A DNA stretch of 28,547 nucleotides from M55B112 sp040880545 (lineage in GTDB: Bacteria; Bacteroidota; Bacteroidia; Bacteroidales; GCA-2748055). Where the stretch lies: positions 1-28,547 of the forward strand of contig JBBDIE010000084.1 in NCBI GenBank assembly GCA_040880545.1, read 5' to 3'. Shown here one piece after another: positions 16,523 through 23,763 of the stretch. Positions within the stretch are counted from its first letter, which is position 1. Every line of letters starts with the position of its first letter. A model generated the notes under the pieces. That model made no database searches. It was not told the origin of the DNA and worked only from the letters and a program-made list of their open reading frames with translations. Position numbers and translations under genes: made by a program.

Positions 16523-18241
16523 TTACCAGAAATAGATATAAAATCCAATGATAAATGCAATTATAATAGCCGAATTGATCACATCCCATTTACCCCAGCT
16601 GGCGCGTGTGAGTGCACGCTGTTCTGGTGAAGCTGATCCGAAATACAATCCCCTGATAGAGGCCGGGTCCTTTGCTTCAGTAAATGTACTTACAATCAGC
16701 ATCAGTGCAATAATGATGAAGAAAAGAACAATTTCGTAATGGAGCCAGTTGGGAGCCACGATCAGGTCATAAATAAAACCGCTTCCCACATCCGAACCAT
16801 AATAGACCTGTAGTCCGAGTCGTAACATACCAAGAATGAAACCGACAACCAGGCCGATGAAACCAGCTGCGGGGGTGGTCCGCTTAGAAACAACCCCCAG
16901 GAGGAACACAGCGGCAATACCCGGCGCAAGCAACGACTGTACATCCTGAAGGTAGGCATATAATACCTTTCCTATATTCATCATCACCGGTATCCAGAGA
17001 ATTCCAAGAACCACGATCACAACTGTAGCCATACGGCCTACAGAAACATAGTGGCGCTCGCTTGCATTGGGTCTGAATTTCTGATAGAAATCCACCGTAA
17101 ACAGCATAGCCGAGGAGTTAAACAGGGATGCCAGGGAACTCATGAGCGCTGCCAGGATCCCACCCACCACAATGCCTGTAAAGCCTTTTGGTAGTAGTTC
17201 CTTGACCAGGGTTGAGAAGGCAGCATCGTTATTCGCCAGATCCAGCAATGGCCGTTGGGTCTCCGGATCAATTTTCTGTGTCATGGCAAAAGCAATCATA
17301 CCGGGAATCAGGAAAATAAATACAGGAGTTAATTTAAGGTATGCTCCAAAGATGGTACCTCTTCTAGCCTGCTTCTGGTCCCTTCCTGAAAGTACACGCT
17401 GTACGATGAACTGATCGGTACACCAATACCAGAAACCTATAATGGCAGAACCCAGTAGCACACCGGTCCATGGAAAATCCGGATCTCCGGGTGAACGTAT
17501 CAGATTCGCCATAGAGTCTTTGGTTGAATGGTAGATCACCTCTCCGGCATCATTCAGGTAGGTAACATCAGTAGACCGTACTATCTCCATCATGTCCGCC
17601 CATCCACCGAGTTTTGACAACCCGATCACCAGGATGGCAATGGACCCGAATAGAAGGATCGGAGTTTGAAGTACGGACGTATACAATACAGCCTTCATCC
17701 CGCCAAATACTGTGTACAAACCGGTTAGGACAACCAACCCGATGGCGCTGATCCAAAAGAAATCTATATTTGTGTTAAAGATTGTAATATACTCAATATC
17801 AAATACATCCTTGAATACCACCCCACCAGCATAAACGGTAACAGCCACTTTGGTGAGGATATAGCTTACCAGTGAAATGATAGACAGAAAGGATCTTGAT
17901 CTGGAATTATAGCGTTTTTCCAGGAACTCCGGCATGGTAAATACACCACTTCGTGCATAAAACGGAACAAACAGCCATCCCAGGAGCAGGATGAGCCATC
18001 CATGCATCTCCCAGTGGGCCATTGCCATTCCGCTGCTGGCTCCGGCGCCGGCAAGTCCTACCAGGTGTTCGGAACCGATGTTGGATGCGAAAATTGAAGC
18101 GCCAATGGCGATCCAGGTGGCATCTCTGCCTGCCAGAAAATAATCTGAAGTATTCTTGTCTTTTTTCTTTAGTGTCCAAAGGATAATTCCCACCAGTGCG
18201 AGGGCAAAAAGTCCCAGAACAATCCAGTCGAGTGTAAACAT
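16523..18241 (-). CDS. SGLT-type sodium:sugar symporter
   Basis: A 572-residue sodium:solute symporter (SSS family) with about 14 membrane helices. It is strikingly close to animal SGLTs in the key places: FASNIGSEHLVGLAGAG with Asn54 and His59, Glu78 in HWEMHGW, WCTDQFIVQR followed by Arg287 at the position of SGLT1 Lys321, and Gln432 in YLQDVQSLLAP at the position of SGLT1 Gln457. The Na2-site serines lie in ALMSSLASLFNS (about 365-376). With four sugar ligands kept and Lys changed to Arg, a sodium-driven sugar transporter (glucose, galactose or similar) is well supported. It is divergent from a second SSS gene 229 bases away, and is followed by a hairpin. Confidence 0.92.
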   Translation of the reverse strand: MFTLDWIVLGLFALALVGIILWTLKKKDKNTSDYFLAGRDATWIAIGASIFASNIGSEHLVGLAGAGASSGMAMAHWEMHGWLILLLGWLFVPFYARSGVFTMPEFLEKRYNSRSRSFLSIISLVSYILTKVAVTVYAGGVVFKDVFDIEYITIFNTNIDFFWISAIGLVVLTGLYTVFGGMKAVLYTSVLQTPILLFGSIAILVIGLSKLGGWADMMEIVRSTDVTYLNDAGEVIYHSTKDSMANLIRSPGDPDFPWTGVLLGSAIIGFWYWCTDQFIVQRVLSGRDQKQARRGTIFGAYLKLTPVFIFLIPGMIAFAMTQKIDPETQRPLLDLANNDAAFSTLVKELLPKGFTGIVVGGILAALMSSLASLFNSSAMLFTVDFYQKFRPNASERHYVSVGRMATVVIVVLGILWIPVMMNIGKVLYAYLQDVQSLLAPGIAAVFLLGVVSKRTTPAAGFIGLVVGFILGMLRLGLQVYYGSDVGSGFIYDLIVAPNWLHYEIVLFFIIIALMLIVSTFTEAKDPASIRGLYFGSASPEQRALTRASWGKWDVINSAIIIAFIIGFYIYFW

Positions 18242-18408
18242 TTTGCTATAGTTTAGTTGTTAATTAGTTAATTAGTTTAGCTATTGGGGAAGGCTGATCA
18301 GTTAAATTAAATAAGTTACCCCTGGAAAACCGATGATAATATTACTGCATATTTCCTAATTCGCAAAATCAGCGTTGGTAATTTGTAATAATTAAAGGTA
18401 TAAGTATC

Positions 18409-18438
18409 TTGGGTATGTTAAAATTGTTCCTATTTTTG
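18409..18438 (+). promoter_or_regulatory. Bacteroidota-type promoter for the second symporter
   Basis: TTG at 18409-18411, a 19-base spacer and TATTTTTG at 18431-18438 match the Bacteroidota -33/-7 promoter, with a perfect TAnnTTTG. Transcription would start near 18445, about 25 bases before the ATG. A palindrome overlaps the -7 box (next entry). Confidence 0.65.
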
Positions 18439-18445
18439 AACAATT
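18422..18445. promoter_or_regulatory. 24-bp palindromic operator candidate on the promoter
   Basis: AATTGTTC (18422-18429), an 8-base centre and GAACAATT (18438-18445) form a perfect 8-8-8 inverted repeat. The -7 box lies across the centre, so a dimeric protein bound here would block RNA polymerase. This arrangement fits a repressor operator for the downstream symporter. No regulator gene lies beside it, and no second copy of the site was noticed in the window. Confidence 0.6.
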
Positions 18446-18470
18446 ACTAAAAAAATCTTAATACTAACGG

Positions 18471-20159
18471 ATGGAAGCTTTCAATTTAACCTGGATCGAT
18501 TATTCCATAATGATCATCTATTTCGCCTTTGTTCTTGGTATAGGCTGGGCACTTAAGAAGTATATGAAGGATGCTACGGCATTTCTCGAGGCTGGAAGGT
18601 CACTGCCTGCCTGGGTAACCGGACTGGCGTTTATTTCAGCTAATCTTGGCGCCCTGGAAGTGATAGGCATGGCTGCTTCGGGTGCCAAATACGGTATGGC
18701 AACGGTACACTTTTACTGGATAGGCGCCATTCCGGCCATGATATTTCTTGCCATTTTCATGATGCCCTTCTACTATGGTTCAAAGGCACGATCGGTACCT
18801 GAATACCTGAAACTTAGATTTGATGAGAAAACCAGGGGATTCAATGCCTTCTCATTTGCCATCATGACCATTTTCGCCTCCGGTATTTCCATGTATGCCC
18901 TGGCACTTCTGATGGAGACCTTACTGGGATGGAATTTCCACATGAGCCTGTTTATATCTGCCTTTATTGTATTAATTTACACCTACCTGGGCGGTTTAAG
19001 TTCGGCCATATATAATGAGGTATTGCAATTTTTCCTGATTGTGATTGGTTTCCTGCCGTTGGTAATTATCGGGTTGATTCAGATCGGGGGATGGGGCGGC
19101 ATGGTTGAAAAGCTTGCATTGAATGAAGCTACGGCAGGTTTTCAACATTCCTGGAAGGTTGTATCCACCGACCCCCCACTGGGTAGCTGGATGGCCATAT
19201 TGTTCGGACTTGGATTTGTGCTGTCATTCGGGTACTGGTGTACCAATTTTCTGGTAGTTCAGCGGGCCATGGCTGCTGGTTCCATGAGTGCGGCACGCAA
19301 AACTCCGCTAATTGGTGCTTTTCCGAAAATGTTTCTTCCGTTCCTGGTAATTGTTCCTGGAATGATTGCCATTGCACTGTTAAATTCAGGAGATGATAGT
19401 TTTCAACTTCCGGTTAAAGGGAACGGGTATGATTATGATCTGGTAATACCCATGCTCCTGAAAAGGTTTCTGCCAACCGGGGTTCTCGGACTGGGACTTA
19501 CGGCCCTGATGGCATCATTCATGAGTGGAATGGCTGGTAATGTAACAGCATTCAATACTGTCTTTACCTACGATATCTACCAGAGTTACCTGGTTTCAGG
19601 AAAATCAGACAAACACTACCTGCGCGTGGGACAGATCACTACCATTGTAGGAGTACTCGTAAGTATTTTAACAGCCTACGTTGCAGCATTATTTAATAAT
19701 ATAATGGACTTCCTGCAGCTGATTTTTGCCTTTATCAATGCCCCTCTGTTTGCTGCATTCCTGGCAGGTATGTTTACTAAACGGGCCACCGGTCATGGTG
19801 CCTTTTACGGGCTCCTGACCGGAACTGTCTCTGCAGCGATCGTACATGGACTTACAATCCCCAGGGGAGCAGATTCGCTCGTTAAAGGAGGATGGACAGG
19901 AACGGTACTGAAAGAGTTCCCCAGCGAGATGGCCCAGAATTTCTGGATTGCAATAATCGCTTTTTCTGTTGCTCTGTTAGCAACGATTATTATCTCCATG
20001 TTAACCAAACGTACCAAATCCGATGCGGAACTTAAAGGACTGGTCTATCAGCTGACACCAAAAACAATAGACGACAGCAAACACTGGTATCAGAAACCCG
20101 TATTCCTGGCATGGGTTGTTGCGATTGTAACAATTATTCTTAGTGTTATTTTCTGGTAA
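18471..20159 (+). CDS. SSS-family sodium:solute symporter, substrate unknown
   Basis: A 562-residue symporter of the SSS family with about 14 helices (GLAFISANLGALEVIGMAASG; YWCTNFLVVQR; a long ALMASFMSGMAGN helix). Aligned by hand with the divergent SGLT-like gene, Asn58 is kept, but the sugar-ligand His becomes Glu63 and the sugar-ligand Glu aligns with Tyr82. One of the paired Na2-site serines is Ala. A different substrate from the neighbour is therefore likely, and sodium coupling may differ. A promoter and palindrome precede it. An 81-residue membrane protein starts 16 bases after its stop and looks like a companion. Confidence 0.88.
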   Translation: MEAFNLTWIDYSIMIIYFAFVLGIGWALKKYMKDATAFLEAGRSLPAWVTGLAFISANLGALEVIGMAASGAKYGMATVHFYWIGAIPAMIFLAIFMMPFYYGSKARSVPEYLKLRFDEKTRGFNAFSFAIMTIFASGISMYALALLMETLLGWNFHMSLFISAFIVLIYTYLGGLSSAIYNEVLQFFLIVIGFLPLVIIGLIQIGGWGGMVEKLALNEATAGFQHSWKVVSTDPPLGSWMAILFGLGFVLSFGYWCTNFLVVQRAMAAGSMSAARKTPLIGAFPKMFLPFLVIVPGMIAIALLNSGDDSFQLPVKGNGYDYDLVIPMLLKRFLPTGVLGLGLTALMASFMSGMAGNVTAFNTVFTYDIYQSYLVSGKSDKHYLRVGQITTIVGVLVSILTAYVAALFNNIMDFLQLIFAFINAPLFAAFLAGMFTKRATGHGAFYGLLTGTVSAAIVHGLTIPRGADSLVKGGWTGTVLKEFPSEMAQNFWIAIIAFSVALLATIIISMLTKRTKSDAELKGLVYQLTPKTIDDSKHWYQKPVFLAWVVAIVTIILSVIFW

Positions 20160-20175
20160 TCAAAAAAAATAAAAA

Positions 20176-20421
20176 ATGGGACTCGATATAAAAATACCAA
20201 TTGGATTTATGTTTGTCATATTCGGCATCATTCTTACAATATTCGGATTAACTACCCTGGGTGATGAGATGTACGAAATCTCCATCGGTAAGAATATCAA
20301 CCTGATATCAGGAATTGGCATGCTGATTTTTGGTATATTCATGTTGATCATCTCCGATCTGAAGTTCAGGAAAAAGATCGATGAATCGCTGGGGGTCGAA
20401 GATGAAATATCAAAAGGGTAA
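20176..20421 (+). CDS. Small two-helix membrane protein, possible symporter companion
   Basis: An 81-residue protein with two hydrophobic helices (about residues 8-28 and 43-62), a short loop between them (GDEMYEISIGKN) and a charged C-terminal tail. No named family recognised. The 16-base gap after the symporter stop codon and the terminator structures after it place it in a two-gene operon with the symporter. Small membrane proteins encoded just after SSS genes occur in other bacteria and may be accessory subunits, but a role here is inference. Confidence 0.75.
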   Translation: MGLDIKIPIGFMFVIFGIILTIFGLTTLGDEMYEISIGKNINLISGIGMLIFGIFMLIISDLKFRKKIDESLGVEDEISKG

Positions 20422-20465
20422 CCCAGAAGTCTGGAAGTTAGGCCGTAAAATTCAACAGTTATTTA

Positions 20466-20484
20466 GTCAGTGCATTACACTGAC
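20466..20484. other. Intergenic hairpin preceding the main terminator
   Basis: A perfect 7-bp stem with a 5-base loop (GTCAGTG-CATTA-CACTGAC). It is partly enclosed by an outer GTTAGG (20437-20442) / CCTAAC (20484-20489) pairing. It lies between the small membrane protein gene and the bidirectional terminator. It could protect the 3' end of the symporter transcript or act as a weak first terminator. Confidence 0.4.
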
Positions 20485-20496
20485 CTAACCGAAAAT

Positions 20497-20530
20497 AAAA
20501 GAGGGAGTCCATCTTTGAACTCCCTCTTTT
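20497..20530. terminator. Bidirectional intrinsic terminator
   Basis: A perfect 12-bp inverted repeat (AAAAGAGGGAGT and its complement) around a 10-base loop, with a T-run leaving the stem in both directions. It lies between the convergent small membrane protein gene and S74-domain gene, and should end transcripts from both sides. Confidence 0.88.
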
Positions 20531-20551
20531 CAAAATTGAACACCTGTCCTG

Positions 20552-21874
20552 TTATTTTACCAGTTTTTCCAGCTGCAAAATTCTCTCCTCCAGATCGTTG
20601 ATTCTGCTGTTTTCCTCCTGTAATACTTCTATCTGTCTCTGCTGTTCCTTAATAGCCTCCAGTAAAACCGGGGTCAATTTAGAATATTCAACCATTTTGA
20701 AACCTTTTTCATTGGTTTTTACCAGCTGTGGCAACAGTATTTCCACATCCTGTGCCAGAACACCCAGTTGTTTGGTCTCTTCAACGGCAAATTTGTCCCG
20801 TGCCTCCTGGTTCCAGTCGTAGTAAACACCATTTAATTGTTGGATCAGCATCAATGCCTCATCGATTGAAACAATATTCTCCTTCAGTCTCTGATCAGAA
20901 AGCTGTACAATTTCACCGGTTAGTTCAAGGTTACCATTTACCTTTGCCCCTCCCTGGGCAACAAAGAAATGAGGCTCAACAGTCGCCTTACCTGAACTAT
21001 ATCCGCCTACGGCAAATCCACCTTTCAAACCCTTACGTTGAATGTCATCATTTACAAAGACCCTGATGCTGTCGTTGGTTACCCTGAAAAATTCCTGATC
21101 GTGTTCAGCCTTGGTGGAATTGTAACCTCCTACAGCAAAACCTCCTTTAAGACCTTTTGCTAACGGGTCGTTCTCAATATTAATGAAAACCCCGTTATTA
21201 TAACCAGCCAGTACCAATTCAGATTTGTGGTTCTTTATTTCAAACAGCGGAAAGTCATCCGGAATCTCAATATCACCCTGTATGGCAAGTTTTGCCATGG
21301 GTTGAGAAGTACCTATACCCAGGTTTAACTTCGGGTCTTCCAGGCTAACGCCATAATCGTTCACTGTCCATGGACTATAGATTCCCGCTGCCAATACCGA
21401 AAGGTCCACTGTATTGCCCCTGGAAATGGAAAGATCGGTTCCTGAAAGAGACAATGTCTGGTTATCTCCATGTGGGCCGCTGGCTGCATATAAAGCATAG
21501 GGGACAGACAGCATTTCATTGGTACCTAAGTCTGTAAATCCGGTTCCATCATTTATGCCAAGTTTCAAATCAAAGGTACCCGATCCCCAATCTATATTTT
21601 CAAAGGCACCGGCCGTTCCTTCACCGTTTACCGCATCGTCACCACCTATGCTCAGTGAAAAATGACCATATTGATTTGTGACTACACTGTGATCTTCCTG
21701 CCAGATCAAAATATCATTCTTCAGTATACCTACACGTACATCCAGCGCTTGCTCAGTGATAAGTTCCCCTGATGCCCCCCTGGCAGTTGCCTGGTAATTA
21801 AATGCCCTTGGTGCCTGGGCCAGAACGCTTGAAAACAAAGCAGCCAAAACTGTTATAATAAATGTCCTTTTCAT
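20552..21874 (-). CDS. Exported S74-domain (intramolecular chaperone) surface protein
   Basis: A 440-residue exported protein with a signal peptide (cut near Ala19-Gln20). An N-terminal domain typical of Bacteroidota surface proteins (PRAFNYQATARG at 22-33; LSVPYALYA at 122-130) is followed by two copies of KGLKGGFAVGGY at about 240-251 and 281-292. A peptidase S74 domain (from about 322) and a coiled coil (about 405-440) end it. In phage endosialidase tails the S74 domain helps a trimer fold and then cuts itself off using a Ser-Lys pair five residues apart. Ser326 and Lys331 (LSDQRLKENI) keep that pair and spacing. The start 18 codons below the longest frame gives the signal peptide. Likely a trimeric fibre or adhesin; function unproven. 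Confidence 0.82.
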   Translation of the reverse strand: MKRTFIITVLAALFSSVLAQAPRAFNYQATARGASGELITEQALDVRVGILKNDILIWQEDHSVVTNQYGHFSLSIGGDDAVNGEGTAGAFENIDWGSGTFDLKLGINDGTGFTDLGTNEMLSVPYALYAASGPHGDNQTLSLSGTDLSISRGNTVDLSVLAAGIYSPWTVNDYGVSLEDPKLNLGIGTSQPMAKLAIQGDIEIPDDFPLFEIKNHKSELVLAGYNNGVFINIENDPLAKGLKGGFAVGGYNSTKAEHDQEFFRVTNDSIRVFVNDDIQRKGLKGGFAVGGYSSGKATVEPHFFVAQGGAKVNGNLELTGEIVQLSDQRLKENIVSIDEALMLIQQLNGVYYDWNQEARDKFAVEETKQLGVLAQDVEILLPQLVKTNEKGFKMVEYSKLTPVLLEAIKEQQRQIEVLQEENSRINDLEERILQLEKLVK

Positions 21875-22069
21875 ATCTTTCAATTTAATTTTATTTACAC
21901 TTTTCGCTTGTCGATAGCCAGTATTCATTTAACTGACAAAGACCCGGGATATTTTATACTTGTTATATCCTGCTGCACCTATGACAACTATACTTTACGT
22001 ATAATTGCATCAATCGTTACAACAACTAATATAAATAAATGTTAATTTTTGTTGGAAACTTGTTAAGGT

Positions 22070-22975
22070 TCAATGCCTTTTCGATGATGCAAAAATGACG
22101 ATCATTGCTCCAAGTAAAACAGTCAATGCGCCTGCAATGCTAAGGTGCGAAAAGGTTTCGGGTTCAATCCAGCCGACCTGCATTTTGGTAAGAACACCCA
22201 TGGTTACAAAGGTGATGATCGGGTTGAGCACAATGATCACGCTAACCCTGTTCGCTGCAGTAAACTTGATTGCCATGGCTAAGGATCCATAGGCAATTAC
22301 CGTATTTAGTCCAAGAAAAAAAAGCAACATCCACGACGGAGTTGCGAGGTCCGGAAATTTTGCATACTGGGCAAAAGGCATAAATATCAAACTGCAAAAA
22401 CTATAGATGAACAGGTTGAGTTGATTGGTGGTATACTTTTTGACCAGTGTTTTTTGCAGAGATGCAAATACCGTCCATGAAAGGCCTCCGCCGAATATCA
22501 ATAGCATCCCTTTCGTAAAATGATGATCGGTTTCAGCAAGCTCTGCAATTTGTTCAGAGTAGAACAGCAAAATCCCGGATACTACCACGATAAATCCTGC
22601 AATGTGTCTCCATGTTACCTGTTCCTTAAAAATAACGATCCCGGCAAGTGCAAATGTAACCGGGCCCACCATAATGAATACCTGCGACGATGAAGGGCTT
22701 ACATAGTTTATTCCTGATATGAACCCGAGATAATTAAACCCAAGAAACAACGCTGTAAGGAATAGCCTTAGTGGCGGCTTCCTGAAAATCCTGAAATCAC
22801 TTTTTCTGAATATAAAGGTAAGCAAGGCAAGGATGAAAATTGCTGTGGTAAACCTGAACCAGACAACAGTTACAGGTGACAGGTCAGTTACCGCAATTTT
22901 AAGTGCAATGGCAAGGAACCCCCAGAGTGAGGCTGTAATTGCAGCATAGAGAATTCCCTTGGTATTGTCGGTCAT
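22070..22975 (-). CDS. EamA/DMT-family transporter
   Basis: A 301-residue inner-membrane protein with about ten helices in two EamA repeats, of the drug/metabolite transporter superfamily (exporters of amino acids, nucleobases and other metabolites). Seen: LWGFLAIALK in helix 1, FLGFNYLGFISGINY and PSSSQVFIMVGPVTFALAG in the first repeat, and FGGGLSWTVFASLQ opening the second. The start at 22973-22975 (MTDNTKG) is preferred over an in-frame ATG 7 codons earlier, because it lies at a normal distance from a -7 promoter box. Substrate unknown. It is divergent from an unknown lipoprotein gene. Confidence 0.9.
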   Translation of the reverse strand: MTDNTKGILYAAITASLWGFLAIALKIAVTDLSPVTVVWFRFTTAIFILALLTFIFRKSDFRIFRKPPLRLFLTALFLGFNYLGFISGINYVSPSSSQVFIMVGPVTFALAGIVIFKEQVTWRHIAGFIVVVSGILLFYSEQIAELAETDHHFTKGMLLIFGGGLSWTVFASLQKTLVKKYTTNQLNLFIYSFCSLIFMPFAQYAKFPDLATPSWMLLFFLGLNTVIAYGSLAMAIKFTAANRVSVIIVLNPIITFVTMGVLTKMQVGWIEPETFSHLSIAGALTVLLGAMIVIFASSKRH

Positions 22976-22993
22976 TAATTTACTTTGAAAAAA

Positions 22994-23001
22994 CAAATAT
23001 A
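22994..23001 (-). promoter_or_regulatory. Candidate -7 box for the EamA gene
   Basis: TATATTTG on the minus strand matches TAnnTTTG exactly, 18 bases before the proposed start codon. The -33 region has only a run of T (23020-23023), so the match is partial. It overlaps the longer alternative start of the gene, which supports the shorter one. Confidence 0.4.
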
Positions 23002-23156
23002 TGGAAAAGATTGATTTGGAAAACCGGCTGCTGTATGTCTTATAAGTTGGGAACCGATATAATTCAGCTTACCGTTAAGGCACGTTTAATGGTTGCTATG
23101 CCTTCCTTGAATAAACAAAAACCATCTATTATGGTTATATGATAAATTCCGGAAAA

Positions 23157-23690
23157 ATGAAAAATTACCTGTTTTTAGCTAGTATATCCATGATGTTCCT
23201 CATTTCATGTGAACGGGTATCTGAGTTTACAAAATTCAACCTGGTTTATGATGAATCAGTGGTGATCCCCTCTTCCGCAGGAGTCAACCTTCCTTTTAAT
23301 CTTTTCACTCCCGATATCGAATCAAATGCTGAATCTCAGTTTGCCATCAATGATACCAGGAAGGATATGATTGAAGAGATAACCCTGACAACGCTAAACA
23401 TGACTATCACCTCTCCTTCCAATGGTACGTTCAGTTTCCTGAAGGAAATGGCCATATTTCTGGTGGCAGACAGTCTTCCTGAAATTGAAATTGCAAGCAA
23501 ATATGATATTCCCAATTCAACAGGCAATGTCCTTGAACTTGAAACTACCGGTGAAGATATACAGGAGTATATTAAAAAGGATCAGTTCAGTTTACGTTTG
23601 CACACGGTGACCGACGAAATGCTATCAACGGAATACCACCTTGACATCCATGCGGTCTTCTACGTGGATGCAAAAATCCTGGGATTATAA
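23157..23690 (+). CDS. Hypothetical lipoprotein
   Basis: A 177-residue lipoprotein with no family I recognise. The signal peptide ends in a lipobox (LISC, Cys18 from the chosen start). The mature part is mixed beta/alpha with no cysteines or metal motifs and ends in a strand-rich HLDIHAVFYVDAKILGL segment. The start at 23157 puts MKNYLFLAS in front of the signal helix; an in-frame ATG six codons earlier is also possible. It stands alone between divergent and convergent neighbours. The following residues (Glu-Arg) do not point clearly to inner- or outer-membrane sorting. Confidence 0.7.
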   Translation: MKNYLFLASISMMFLISCERVSEFTKFNLVYDESVVIPSSAGVNLPFNLFTPDIESNAESQFAINDTRKDMIEEITLTTLNMTITSPSNGTFSFLKEMAIFLVADSLPEIEIASKYDIPNSTGNVLELETTGEDIQEYIKKDQFSLRLHTVTDEMLSTEYHLDIHAVFYVDAKILGL

Positions 23691-23726
23691 TTAGCAATTC
23701 GTATCTGCAGGTTACAACAGTTTACA

Positions 23727-23750
23727 GTAATTCACCAGGGGGTGTATTAC
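23727..23750. terminator. Hairpin between convergent lipoprotein and TonB receptor genes
   Basis: A 10-bp stem with one T-T mismatch and an AGGG loop (GTAATTCACC / GGTGTATTAC) in the 73-base convergent gap. Only short T or A runs flank it, so terminator is likely from position rather than from a classic T-tract. Confidence 0.45.
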
Positions 23751-23763
23751 TCATAAAAACAGA

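Noticed and set aside
18255..18280. Tandem TTAATTAG repeat upstream of the SGLT-like gene
   Set aside because: Two copies of an AT-rich 8-mer in an AT-rich leader; no promoter or known site fits, so not listed as a feature.
22939..23142. A 67-codon plus-strand open frame between the EamA and lipoprotein genes
   Set aside because: It overlaps the start of the EamA gene, has no signal or domain, and its composition is not protein-like.
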